64,000 nucleotides of DNA, from assembly GCF_029892565.1 (NCBI RefSeq), contig NZ_JARXVH010000016.1:154400-218399 (forward strand). The letters are read 5' to 3'. A model generated the notes under the pieces. It was not told the origin of the DNA, ran no database searches, and saw only the letters and a program-made list of their open reading frames with translations. This DNA is from Streptomyces pseudovenezuelae. GTDB lineage: Bacteria; Actinomycetota; Actinomycetes; Streptomycetales; Streptomycetaceae. The position numbers were made by a program, and so were the translations under genes. This document shows, piece by piece, positions 49,885-57,931 of this stretch; the stretch's first letter is position 1; every line of letters starts with the position of its first letter.

Positions 49885-50889
49885 CTACTGCTCCCCCACA
49901 ACCAAGGCGTCTCCGAGGGCAGTTCGGCCGTACAGGACGTAGTAGCCCTGGCGTCGGGAGTCGAGCAGGCCCGCCTCGCGCAGGGTGGTGAGGTGGGCCG
50001 ACACCGTGGACGGGGCCAGGCCGTGCCGGTCGGCGAGTTCGGTGGTCGAGGCGGGCATGGTGAGGCCGGTGAGGACGGCGGCTCGCTGGTGGCCCAGCAG
50101 GCGGGCGAGGGCCTCGGGCGGGCGTGGCGGCGGGAGTTGGTGGAGGCGCCCCATCCCGAGGGCGGGGTAGACGACCGTCGGCTGCCAGGGGCGTGCGAAG
50201 CCGCTGACCACGTCCGGCCACACGAACACGCTCGGCATGAGCAACACGCCCCGCCCATCGGCCCGTTGGGCGTCCTCGTGATCACCGGTCATGCGCAGGG
50301 TGAGGGTGTGACCGGCCCACTCGATGCCGGAGTGCAGGCCGGCGAGCACCGCGTCGAGACCGCCGTCCGCCGCCTGACGTGAGCGGTGGGCGATGTCGGC
50401 CTCCAGGACGGCGCGGTGGCGCGGCCAGTCGGGGGCGAGCAGCACATGCCAGGCCAGTTCGGTGAGGTCGGCGAGGCTGCGCAGGGTGGCGGCCGGGTCG
50501 TCGAGCGCGGCGCGGCCCCGGGGCGACTCGGCGAGTCCCGGTGTGCAGGCGAGCGAACGGGCCATCTCGGCCCGGGCCAGATCGGGATCGGTGACCCGCA
50601 TCCGCGCCAACTCCTCCTCGATGGAGGGGTACGGCTCCTCCGGAGGCGGGCCCAGACAGTCCGGGGTGTAGCCGCCGGCGGGCGGGATGAACAGCCACAG
50701 GGGCGCCAGGTCCAGGCCGGCCAGCGCACGGCGTACCCGGCGCAGCCAGGCGTGGTGGTAGCCGTGCCGGGCCGGGCGGCGCAGCAGGCGCAGCGCCTCG
50801 TGCGTCTGGCACAGCGGCGAGATCGCGAACCGGCAGCGCGTCAGGTCGTCGGTCCCCAGGTGCAGGGTCAGCGGCAAGGCTGCCTCCAT
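49885..50889 (-). CDS. ArsR-type regulator with long N-terminal DUF5937-like domain
   Basis: 334 residues from ATG 50889 (weak RBS). The winged HTH is at the C-terminus: LLGHQRAAVLTGLTMPASTT, ADRHGLAPSTVSAHLTTLRE, AGLLDSRRQGYYVLYGRTAL. The first about 250 residues (LTRCRFAISPLCQTHEALRL, GYHHAWLRRVRRAL, IEWAGHTLTLRM) form the large ligand or oligomerisation domain of the Streptomyces DUF5937/ArsR group. Divergent from an MFS exporter across 111 bp, so it likely controls that gene. No metal-binding cysteine pair, so not a classical metal sensor. Confidence 0.82.
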   Translation of the reverse strand: MEAALPLTLHLGTDDLTRCRFAISPLCQTHEALRLLRRPARHGYHHAWLRRVRRALAGLDLAPLWLFIPPAGGYTPDCLGPPPEEPYPSIEEELARMRVTDPDLARAEMARSLACTPGLAESPRGRAALDDPAATLRSLADLTELAWHVLLAPDWPRHRAVLEADIAHRSRQAADGGLDAVLAGLHSGIEWAGHTLTLRMTGDHEDAQRADGRGVLLMPSVFVWPDVVSGFARPWQPTVVYPALGMGRLHQLPPPRPPEALARLLGHQRAAVLTGLTMPASTTELADRHGLAPSTVSAHLTTLREAGLLDSRRQGYYVLYGRTALGDALVVGEQ

Positions 50890-51000
50890 GAGTGATTCGG
50901 CCCGAATCGAAACAGTAGAAGCCCGCCCCAGCTCGCAACACGCTTGCCCCCTGCTTCCCGGCACCTTTGCCGATTCACCGATACTCCGGAGGGCATCTGG

Positions 51001-52191
51001 ATGGGCAGCGTACGTGCGGCCGCGTGGCGCAGGGGCGCCGTCGTCGCGGCGTTGATGCTGGCGGCGTTCACCTTCAACACCACCGAGAACATCCCCGTCG
51101 GCCTGCTGCCGCTCATGGCCGACGACCTCAAGGTGTCGCTCACGGCCGTGGGCGCGCTGGTCACCGGGTACGGGCTGACCGTGGCCGTGGTGTCGATGCC
51201 GATCGCCCACACCACCCGGTCCGTGCCGCGCCGGTACCTCATGACCGGGCTGCTCGGGCTGCTGGCGATCGCCAGTTGGGGCACGGCGCTGGGCTCGGTC
51301 TCGTACGGGATGCTGCTGGCGGCGCGGGTGGTGACGGCGCTGGCCCAGGCCGCGTTCTGGGCCGTCATGGGTCCGGTCGCGGTGGGGCTGTTCCCGCCCG
51401 AACGGCGCGGCCGGGTCATCGGGTTGCTGTCGGTCGGCGGGTCGCTGGCCACGGTGCTCGGCGTGCCGGCCGGCACCTGGCTGGGCGGACGGACCGGCTG
51501 GCAGATGCCGTTCGCGGTGCTCGGCACGCTCGCGCTCGTCTCGCTGGTCGCGGTCGTCGTCCTGCTGCCGACATCCCGTCCGCAGGAGAACCACGCGGCG
51601 TACGGCGCCGCCCCGGACCGGCGCCGGTTCCTCACCGTCCTCGCCACCACCGCCCTGTCGGTCACCGGCGCCTTCGCCGGGTTCACGTACATCGTGGCCT
51701 TCCTGGACGACGTCAGCGGGTTCGGCGAGGACGCGGTGAGCGCGGTGCTGTTCGCGTTCGGCGCGGCCGGTCTGGTCGGTGTCACGGTGACCGGGCCACT
51801 GCTCGACCGCTTCCCGCGGGCCACGCTCGCCGTGCCGGTGGCGACGCAGTCGGCAGCGCTGCTCGGCCTGTACGCGGGCGGGAGCAGCCAGGTGGCGACC
51901 GTGCTGCTGCTGATGGTGCTCGGGGCCTCGGTCGGGCCCGTGTTCATGGCGACGCAGAGTCAGGTGCTCCACACGGCACCGGGCCGCACGGAGACCGCGC
52001 TGGCGGCCAACTCGGCCGCTTTCAACGTGGGTGTGGCCGCAGGCGCCCTCTTCGGCGGCGCGTTGCTCCCACTCGTCGAGGTACGCGGAACGGTCCTGGT
52101 CGGAGGGCTGCTCACGGTGGGAGCGCTCGCGGTCCTGACCTGGCCCCGGTCCCGGATGGCGGCCCCGGTGGCGGAGCCGCAGACACAATAG
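51001..52191 (+). CDS. MFS transporter (DHA1, AraJ/arabinose-efflux-like)
   Basis: 396 residues from ATG 51001 (GGAGGG upstream). Twelve segments; NTTENIPVGLLPLMADDLKV and TVAVVSMPIAHTTRSVPRRY belong to the sugar-efflux/chloramphenicol-resistance-like DHA1 group. Motif C-like GSLATVLGVPAGTWLGGRTG in segment 5. Exporter of an unknown small molecule, probably repressed by the divergent ArsR-type regulator. Confidence 0.9.
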   Translation: MGSVRAAAWRRGAVVAALMLAAFTFNTTENIPVGLLPLMADDLKVSLTAVGALVTGYGLTVAVVSMPIAHTTRSVPRRYLMTGLLGLLAIASWGTALGSVSYGMLLAARVVTALAQAAFWAVMGPVAVGLFPPERRGRVIGLLSVGGSLATVLGVPAGTWLGGRTGWQMPFAVLGTLALVSLVAVVVLLPTSRPQENHAAYGAAPDRRRFLTVLATTALSVTGAFAGFTYIVAFLDDVSGFGEDAVSAVLFAFGAAGLVGVTVTGPLLDRFPRATLAVPVATQSAALLGLYAGGSSQVATVLLLMVLGASVGPVFMATQSQVLHTAPGRTETALAANSAAFNVGVAAGALFGGALLPLVEVRGTVLVGGLLTVGALAVLTWPRSRMAAPVAEPQTQ

Positions 52192-52277
52192 ACGGCGCCT
52201 GTCCGCCCCGGCGCCAGGAGAGTGAGAATCGTCCCGTCCCGTACGGACAACCCTCCGCGAAGGTCTATCGTGTCCGC

Positions 52278-53213
52278 ATGTCCGTGCCCGAACTGATCCG
52301 TATCGTCTCCCGCGACTCGCCCATGGCGCTCGCCCAAGTGGAGCGCGTCCGCGCCGAGTTGACGGTCCTGCACCCCGGTGTGCGCACCGAGGTCGTGCCG
52401 GTGAAGACGACCGGTGACAAGTGGATGGGCGATCTCTCCCAGGTGGAGGGCAAGGGGGCGTTCACCAAGGAGGTCGACGCCGCGCTGCTGGCCGGCGAGG
52501 CCGATCTCGCGGTGCACTGCGTCAAGGACGTGCCCGCGGACCGACCGCTGCCGGCGGGGACGACGTTCGCGGCGTTCCTGAAGCGCGACGACATCCGGGA
52601 CGCCCTGATCCACCCGGCCGGACTCACCCTCGACGAACTCCCGGCCGGCACCCGGATCGGCACCTCCTCGGTGCGCCGGGTCGCCCAACTCCTGGCCACC
52701 CACCCGCACTTGGAGTGCGTGCCGTTCCGCGGCAACGCCAACCGGCGGCTGGCGAAGCTGGCGGCCGGCGAGGCGGACGCGGCGATCCTCGCGATGGCCG
52801 GCCTGGAGCGCATCGGCCGCGAGGACGTGATCACCGAGGTGCTCTCGACCGAGACGATGATGCCGCCGATCGGCGCGGGCATCCTGGCTCTGCAGTGCCG
52901 CGAGGGCGACAGCGAACTCATCGACGCCGTCAGCGGATTGGGCGATCCGGACACGCACCGGGAGGCCACGGCGGAGCGGATGTTCCTGCACGTCCTCCAG
53001 GGGCACTGCAACAGCCCGATCGCCGGGTACGCGCGCGTGGACCACGGCGGCGAACTGTCCCTGCGCGCCTGCGTGTTCACCCCGGACGGCAAGACCCGCC
53101 TCAACGCCCACGAGTGGGCCGGCCGGCTCGACCCCGCGACCCTGGGCACGTCGGTGGCCGTGGCCCTGCTGCGTCAGGGCGCCCGCGAGATCATCGACGG
53201 CATCCCGCACTAG
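52278..53213 (+). CDS. hemC: Hydroxymethylbilane synthase (porphobilinogen deaminase), divergent paralogue
   Basis: 311 residues from ATG 52278. Converts four porphobilinogens to hydroxymethylbilane. Cofactor-attachment Cys C244 (LQGHCNSPIAG), active-site K83/D84 (HCVKDVP; Ser-Leu/Met of the usual motif changed to Cys-Val), Arg pair R133/R134 in TSSVRRVAQ, and RGNANRRLAKL in place of the usual RGNVxTRLxKL. All core residues are kept but several neighbours differ from housekeeping HemC. No hemA, hemB or hemD is adjacent; it is monocistronic with its own terminator. Probably a second copy. Confidence 0.88.
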   Translation: MSVPELIRIVSRDSPMALAQVERVRAELTVLHPGVRTEVVPVKTTGDKWMGDLSQVEGKGAFTKEVDAALLAGEADLAVHCVKDVPADRPLPAGTTFAAFLKRDDIRDALIHPAGLTLDELPAGTRIGTSSVRRVAQLLATHPHLECVPFRGNANRRLAKLAAGEADAAILAMAGLERIGREDVITEVLSTETMMPPIGAGILALQCREGDSELIDAVSGLGDPDTHREATAERMFLHVLQGHCNSPIAGYARVDHGGELSLRACVFTPDGKTRLNAHEWAGRLDPATLGTSVAVALLRQGAREIIDGIPH

Positions 53214-53230
53214 CCTGTCCCGGGCAATCA

Positions 53231-53262
53231 CGCGGCGGGTGCCGAAGACAGGACCCGCCGCG
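53231..53262 (+). terminator. Hairpin terminator of hemC-like gene
   Basis: 10-bp arms CGCGGCGGGT (53231-53240) and ACCCGCCGCG (53253-53262) with a 12-nt loop, 17 bp after the stop codon. Confidence 0.65.
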
Positions 53263-53329
53263 CCTCACGTCCGTCACGAACTCCGCGTGGCGTTCCTGTC
53301 GTACACATCCTGGTGGCGTCGGATCTCGC

Positions 53330-53647
53330 CCTAACGTCTCCTCCCTGGCGGCATGGGAGCCGGAGTCGGCGCCCGTCGCGTACGCCTCGTCGAAGATCGC
53401 CCTGCATGCGCTCACCCGCCACACCGCCCACGCCTGGGGCAAGAAGAACATCCGGGCCAACGCCGTCGCCCCCGGATTCGTCCTCACGGAGAACGTCCGT
53501 ACCGGCACGCCCTCCGAGGTTCGCGAGGCGTTCCTGGCGCGGACCGCGCTCCCCCGGCTCGGCGAGCCCGAGGACCTCGCCTCCATGCTCGCCTTCCTCC
53601 CGTCCGCCGAGCCCGCTTGGCTCACCGGCCAGACCATGCGCGGGTAA
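53330..53647 (+). pseudogene. C-terminal fragment of a short-chain dehydrogenase/reductase
   Basis: From about 53330 the frame reads NVSSLAAWEPESAPVAYASSKIALHALTRH, containing the catalytic Ser region and YxxxK motif. It continues IRANAVAPGFVLTENVRTGT and ends WLTGQTMRG, a normal SDR C-terminus (about 105 residues). The Rossmann GxxxGxG half is absent: the upstream sequence is the hemC terminator and unrelated DNA, and no start codon with an RBS exists. Clear 5'-truncated pseudogene. Confidence 0.85.
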
Positions 53648-53781
53648 CGGCCCCCGCGCGGTCGCCGACCGCCGGGCGAGCGCCCCGATTGTCGCCCCCG
53701 AGGTGCCGTGGAATTCTCGTCCTGGGAGCGGAATCCCTGCCCCGCGCGTCGCTTCACCAGCCAAGGACGAAGGCGATCACG

Positions 53782-54726
53782 ATGTCCGATCTCACCCTGC
53801 CCACCGAAGCCAAGGCCGTCACCTTCGCCGCGTACGGCGAGCCCGACGAGCTGCGGGTCACCGACCTGGCCGTCCCGCAGCCCGGCCCCGGACAGGTCCT
53901 GCTGCGGGTCGGCGGCGCGGGCGTCAACGCGCTCGACTGGAAGCTTCGGCGCGGTTTCCTCCAGGGGGTGTTCCCGGTGACCTTCCCGCACGTTCCGGGC
54001 CTGGAGGCGGCAGGGACGGTCGTCGCCACGGGGCCCGGCGTCGAGTCCTGGCAGGCCGGCGACGAGGTGCTCGGCCTGGCGTCCGCGGCCTACGCCGAGT
54101 ACGCCGTCGCGGAGGCCGCCACGCTGGCCGCCCGGCCCGCCGACCTCCCGGTGGAGACGGCGGCGGGGCTGCCGGTCGCCGCCGATACCGCGGTGCGGGG
54201 TCTGGGGCTGCTGGACCTGAAGCCGGGAGAGACCCTGCTGATCCATGGCGCCGCAGGGGCGGTCGGCACCCTGGCCGTCCAGTTCGCGGTCGAGGACGGT
54301 GTCCGGGTGATCGGCACGGCGGGGGAACGGGACCAGGAGGCGCTGCGTGAGCTGGGCGCCATCCCGGTGCTCTACGGGGACGGCGTCATCGACCGGGTCC
54401 GCGAGGCCGCCGCCGGTGAACCCGTGGTCGCGGTGCTGCACACCAGTGGCGACGGCGTCCTGGCGGACTCCGTGGCGCTGGTGGGCGGTCCGGAGCGGGT
54501 GGTCACCATCGCCGCCGCCCAGGAGGCGGGCCCGCTCGGGGTCACCTTCACCAGCGGCGGCAGCACCGACACCGCCGTGGGAGGACTGTCCCGGACCCTC
54601 GCGCTGCACGCGGCGGGCACTCTGTCGGCCCCGGTCCGCACCACCCTCCCGCTGGCGGACGCCACCACCGCCCACGAACTCAGTGAGCGGGGCGGCGGCC
54701 GCGGCAAGATCGTGCTGCTGCCCTGA
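53782..54726 (+). CDS. NADP-dependent quinone oxidoreductase-like MDR protein (zinc-free)
   Basis: 314 residues from ATG 53782. MDR fold without zinc ligands: KAVTFAAYGEPDELRVTDLA, AGVNALDWKLRRGF, then cofactor motif LLIHGAAGAVGTLAVQFAV (AxxGxxG) and an NADP-type GTAGERD. Typical of quinone or enone reductases that handle electrophiles. It follows the SDR fragment by 134 bp on the same strand and may once have shared its transcript. Confidence 0.9.
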   Translation: MSDLTLPTEAKAVTFAAYGEPDELRVTDLAVPQPGPGQVLLRVGGAGVNALDWKLRRGFLQGVFPVTFPHVPGLEAAGTVVATGPGVESWQAGDEVLGLASAAYAEYAVAEAATLAARPADLPVETAAGLPVAADTAVRGLGLLDLKPGETLLIHGAAGAVGTLAVQFAVEDGVRVIGTAGERDQEALRELGAIPVLYGDGVIDRVREAAAGEPVVAVLHTSGDGVLADSVALVGGPERVVTIAAAQEAGPLGVTFTSGGSTDTAVGGLSRTLALHAAGTLSAPVRTTLPLADATTAHELSERGGGRGKIVLLP

Positions 54727-54806
54727 TCTTCGAGCCCTCTGAGTCCTCTGGGGTCTCCGGGCGAGGTCGGGACGGGCTGCCCGACACGACACGCGGGGCG
54801 AGACAG

Positions 54807-54829
54807 GGGCACCGCGTCAGGCGGTGCCC
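54807..54829. terminator. Bidirectional hairpin with a stop codon in its loop
   Basis: 9-bp arms GGGCACCGC (54807-54815) and GCGGTGCCC (54821-54829), loop GTCAG. The TCA in the loop (54817-54819) is the TGA stop of the minus-strand gene, so the hairpin overlaps the end of that coding sequence and also faces the quinone-oxidoreductase transcript. Confidence 0.6.
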
Positions 54830-55338
54830 TCCTCCGCCTGACCCCGCAGGAAGTTGCTCACCTGGTGTGCCAGGCCCTCGCGCCCGGCACCCGCGTGGGC
54901 GCATGCGGGGCCTTCGTCGAGTCCGATGCCGCCCGCCCACAGTCGGCGGTCGGTCCACTCCTCGTCGACGCGCAGCTGGATCTGCACGTCCACCTGGCTG
55001 AGGGAGGCCTCGGGCCCTGCCGCGTAGAGCACGGCGGTGGCCCGGCGCAGCGGGTAGACGTCGAAGCCCTCGATGAACTGCGAGTTGCGCCAGTCGATGA
55101 ACGCGGCCTCGCCGTCGGGCCCGATGCGGACGTCGATCTGGCCGTCCTCCAGGTGGATGCCGAAGTGCCGGTTGCCGCGGTTCTCCACGGTCACGCGGAG
55201 ACTGAAGTACGTCAGCCCGGCGGCGGCGTCGTCCCGGCCGCGCGGCGGCTCGGCGGCTTCCAGTCGGTGGACGCGGACACGCAGGCCGGCGTGCTCGTCG
55301 TACTCCTGCCAGTCACCGACCACGTTCGGCTCGTGCAC
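54817..55338 (-). CDS. Hypothetical protein, beta-rich
   Basis: 173 residues from GTG 55338, which has GGAGAGG 6 nt upstream; GTG 55353 lacks good spacing. I do not recognise a family. Visible features: no signal peptide or membrane segment, alternating beta pattern (GLRVRVHRLEA, TYFSLRVTVENRGNRHFGIH, QVDVQIQLRVDEEW) reminiscent of DUF4352-like immunoglobulin folds. Acidic overall. Preceded by a good vegetative-type promoter, so probably expressed. Confidence 0.7.
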   Translation of the reverse strand: MHEPNVVGDWQEYDEHAGLRVRVHRLEAAEPPRGRDDAAAGLTYFSLRVTVENRGNRHFGIHLEDGQIDVRIGPDGEAAFIDWRNSQFIEGFDVYPLRRATAVLYAAGPEASLSQVDVQIQLRVDEEWTDRRLWAGGIGLDEGPACAHAGAGREGLAHQVSNFLRGQAEEGTA

Positions 55339-55366
55339 GGTCCACCTCTCCACCTCAGAGAGCTGC

Positions 55367-55396
55367 TTCCTATCTGTGTGCTCAGCGCACTGTCAA
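55367..55396 (-). promoter_or_regulatory. Vegetative-type promoter of the hypothetical gene
   Basis: On the minus strand, TTGACA (55396-55391) is followed by 18 bp and TAGGAA (55372-55367), about 29 bp before the start codon at 55338. The -35 box is a perfect match to the housekeeping consensus. Confidence 0.55.
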
Positions 55397-55485
55397 ATGA
55401 GCAGAATGCGCTGTGGCCAGCCTATTCACCCCCTTTGATCAGCGATCAAGCCGTGCCCAGCAGGAATCGGCACACACGCCCCGGC

Positions 55486-55505
55486 GCACGCGTACGGGCG
55501 CGTGC
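55486..55505 (-). terminator. Small hairpin after ABC permease gene
   Basis: Arms GCACGCG and CGCGTGC with a 6-nt loop, 25 bp beyond the permease stop codon on the minus strand. A 6-bp dyad TTGATC/GATCAA (55435-55449) is further downstream. Confidence 0.4.
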
Positions 55506-55529
55506 CGCACATCACGTCCCCGGCCATGA

Positions 55530-56390
55530 TCAGCGGGCCAGCCGGCCGAGCAGCGAGGAGGCGGCGGCGATGCCCAGCGCGGCGGCCACGGCGAGCACCC
55601 CGAAGTCGAGGGCGAGATGGGCGGGCGTGCCCAACAGCAAGCCGCGCAGGGCGTCGACTTCGTAGCTCAGCGGGTTGACCTTGCTGACCACTTGGAGCCA
55701 GCCGGGCATCACCGAGACGGGGTAGAGGGCGTTGGAGCCGAAGAACAGCGGCATGGTGATGGCCTGTCCGAAGCCCATCAGGCGGTCGCGGCTGAGGACG
55801 ATGCCGGCGATGGTCATCGACAGGCAGGAGAAGAAGGCGGATCCGAGGATCACGACGGCCCCGACACCGAGCAGCTTGAGCGGGTTCCAGGTGAGCGACA
55901 CCCCGAGGATCGCGGCGATGACGATGACCACGACGGCCTGGATCAGCGACTTCACGCCGGCCGCGAAGGCCTTGCCGGTGATCAGCGCCGAGCGCGGAGT
56001 CGGGGTGACGAGCAGCTTGTTGAGGATGCCCGCGTCCCGCTCCCAGATGATCTGGATGCCGTAGAAGATGGCGATGAACATCGCGGACTGGGCGATGATG
56101 CCGGGCGCCAGGTAGTCGATGTAGGGGATGCCGGGGGTGGGGATCGCCTTGATGCGGGTGAAGGTCTGGCCGAAGATCAGCAGCCACAGGGCGGGCTGGA
56201 CCGCGCGGGTGTAGAGCTCGGTGCGGTCGTGGCTGAGCTTCTGCAGTTCGACGGCGCACATCGCCACCACCCGGGCGGGCAGCAGCCGCCAGCCGGCGCG
56301 CGGCTCGGGCGGGCTCAGCAGCAGGTTGATGCCGTCGGGGTCGAGGCGGTCAGCCGACACGGTTCGCGGTGCGGCGGGTGCTTCGGACAT
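55530..56390 (-). CDS. ABC-2 type transporter permease
   Basis: 286 residues from ATG 56390 (AGGAGG 8 nt upstream), starting inside the 3' end of the ATPase gene (41-bp overlap). Six hydrophobic segments; typical DrrB-like wording such as YTRAVQPALWLLIFGQTFTR, IWERDAGILNKLLVTPTPRS and the C-terminal VSKVNPLSYEVDALRGLLLG. Pairs with the ATPase to form a drug or lipid exporter in the membrane. Confidence 0.92.
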   Translation of the reverse strand: MSEAPAAPRTVSADRLDPDGINLLLSPPEPRAGWRLLPARVVAMCAVELQKLSHDRTELYTRAVQPALWLLIFGQTFTRIKAIPTPGIPYIDYLAPGIIAQSAMFIAIFYGIQIIWERDAGILNKLLVTPTPRSALITGKAFAAGVKSLIQAVVVIVIAAILGVSLTWNPLKLLGVGAVVILGSAFFSCLSMTIAGIVLSRDRLMGFGQAITMPLFFGSNALYPVSVMPGWLQVVSKVNPLSYEVDALRGLLLGTPAHLALDFGVLAVAAALGIAAASSLLGRLAR

Positions 56391-57210
56391 CGCGGAAGCC
56401 TCCTGACTGGTCGTCGAGTCCGCTGCCCGCGACTTCGCGGAAGACGTCCTCCAGGGTGGGCAGCGGGGCGTCGGCCGGCCCGCCCTCGGCACGTCGGCGC
56501 TCGCCCAGCCCCTCCCTGAGCTGGATGGGCGTGCCGAGGGCCCGGATGCGGCCGCCGTGCATCAGGCCGACCCGGTCGCAGTACTGGTCGGCCTCGTCCA
56601 TGTAGTGGGTGGTCACCAGCACGGTCATGCCGGTGGCGGCGCGTACGGCGTTGATGTGCTCCCACACGCCGGTGCGGGCGATCGGGTCGAGGCCGATGGT
56701 CGGCTCGTCGAGGATCAGCAGCCGGGGCGCGCTGACCAGGGCCTGGGCCAGTTCGAGCCGGCGCACCATGCCGCCGGAGTAGGTACTGGCGAGCCGGCCC
56801 GCGGCCTCGGTGAGGTCGACGGCGGTCAGCGCCTGTTCGACACGCGCGGCCCGCTCTCGGCGGGGCACGTCGAAGACGCGGGCGAACAGGGCGACGTTCT
56901 CCCGGCCGGTGAGTCCGGCGTCGGCGGACAGCTGCTGCGGTACGTATCCCAGCAGTCGGCGTACGGCCATGCGGTCGCCGGCCGTGTCGTGGCCGAACAC
57001 GTGGACCATTCCGGCGGGGACCGGCAGCAGGGTGGTGATGCACCGGATCGCCGTGGTCTTTCCGGCGCCGTTGGGGCCGAGCAGTCCGAAGACCTCGCCC
57101 TCCCCCACCGACAGGTCAAGACCGGCCACGGCCTTGGTCTCGCCGAAGGTGTAGGTCAGTCCGGTACAGGTCACGGCATCGTGCTGCTCGTCGGCAGCGT
57201 CCCGCGTCAT
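56350..57210 (-). CDS. ABC transporter ATP-binding protein (DrrA-like)
   Basis: 286 residues from ATG 57210, overlapping the MarR stop by 4 bp (ATGA) with GAGGAG upstream. Walker A GLLGPNGAGKTT, Q-loop in GYVPQQLS, ABC signature STYSGGMVRRLELAQAL, Walker B LLILDEPTIGLD, H-loop VLVTTHYMDEA. DrrA-type drug-export ATPase with a short C-terminal tail. Encoded between its MarR repressor and its permease in one tight operon. Confidence 0.95.
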   Translation of the reverse strand: MTRDAADEQHDAVTCTGLTYTFGETKAVAGLDLSVGEGEVFGLLGPNGAGKTTAIRCITTLLPVPAGMVHVFGHDTAGDRMAVRRLLGYVPQQLSADAGLTGRENVALFARVFDVPRRERAARVEQALTAVDLTEAAGRLASTYSGGMVRRLELAQALVSAPRLLILDEPTIGLDPIARTGVWEHINAVRAATGMTVLVTTHYMDEADQYCDRVGLMHGGRIRALGTPIQLREGLGERRRAEGGPADAPLPTLEDVFREVAGSGLDDQSGGFRDVRSTRRTANRVG

Positions 57211-57671
57211 GACTCCTCGGCCTCCTCGTGCAGGTTGTCGGCCAGTTCGCGCAGGGCGGGAATCGCCGCGTGCAGCGCCTCCCGGTGCGCCTCGTCCAGG
57301 CGGGCCAGTCCGCCGCGTACGAGTTCGGCGCGCCGTTTGCGCCACTCGTCGAGCCGGGCATGGGCGGCGGGGGTCGGCAGCAGGCGGGCGGCCCGTCGGT
57401 CGGCGGGGTCGGTCTCGCGGACCAGATAGCCCTGCCGGGACAGCTGATTGACCAGCGTCGACACCGAGTTGCTCGCCAGATGCAGGTCTTTGGCGGCGTC
57501 GGAGATCCCGATACCGGGCTGGGCCACGACCAGGCGCAGCAGCTCCACTTCGGCGCCACGCAGTTGCGGTGCGATCTGCGAGCGTAGACGGCGGCGGAGC
57601 AGCCGCTGGACGCCGATGAGGGCGTCCATCAACTCGTCCGGGAAGGTCTCCGGTTCACGTTCGGGATCCAC
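57207..57671 (-). CDS. MarR family regulator of the ABC exporter operon
   Basis: 154 residues from GTG 57671. Winged HTH: VELLRLVVAQPGIGISDAAK, DLHLASNSVSTLVNQLSRQGYL, wing RETDPADRRAARLLPTPAA. First gene of the MarR-ATPase-permease operon, translationally coupled to the ATPase by a 4-bp overlap. A perfect 21-bp dyad lies 11 bp upstream of its start, so it almost certainly represses its own operon until a drug is bound. Confidence 0.9.
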   Translation of the reverse strand: MDPEREPETFPDELMDALIGVQRLLRRRLRSQIAPQLRGAEVELLRLVVAQPGIGISDAAKDLHLASNSVSTLVNQLSRQGYLVRETDPADRRAARLLPTPAAHARLDEWRKRRAELVRGGLARLDEAHREALHAAIPALRELADNLHEEAEES

Positions 57672-57681
57672 ACCAGGAAGA

Positions 57682-57702
57682 TTACCTCTGTAGCAGAGGT
57701 AA
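57682..57702. promoter_or_regulatory. MarR operator of the ABC exporter operon
   Basis: Perfect dyad: TTACCTCTG (57682-57690), spacer TAG, CAGAGGTAA (57694-57702). It covers the RBS region of the MarR transcript and is the only AT-rich element in the gap. Confidence 0.82.
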
Positions 57703-57769
57703 CGAACCCAAGGGATGGTCAAGCGCACAGGACTGCAGGGCGATGCGACGACACAGCGATGTCCGATTT

Positions 57770-57795
57770 GTTTCGAACACCCGGAATACGGGAAT
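57770..57795 (+). promoter_or_regulatory. SigB/SigF-type promoter of the sigma factor gene
   Basis: GTTTCG (57770-57775), 14-bp spacer, GGGAAT (57790-57795). Compare the general-stress consensus GTTTnn-N12-15-GGGTAT. It lies 137 bp upstream of the sigma gene start, pointing at it, which implies autoregulation. Confidence 0.55.
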
Positions 57796-57931
57796 CCGCA
57801 TCTCAGTGCTTCGGACAGGAGGCACGTCCGTGGGAGCCCGCCGGTCGGGCCCCGGGTGTCCTCCTGGCGCTCCGAGTGCGCGCTTCCCACGGTGTCCGTC
57901 CATCCAGCACCGGCTGAGGGAAGTGCGCGCC

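Noticed and set aside
55383..55413. CAGCGCA/TGCGCTG dyad upstream of the hypothetical gene as an operator
   Set aside because: The arms are only 7 bp with a 17-bp gap and overlap a consensus -35 box; symmetry may be chance.
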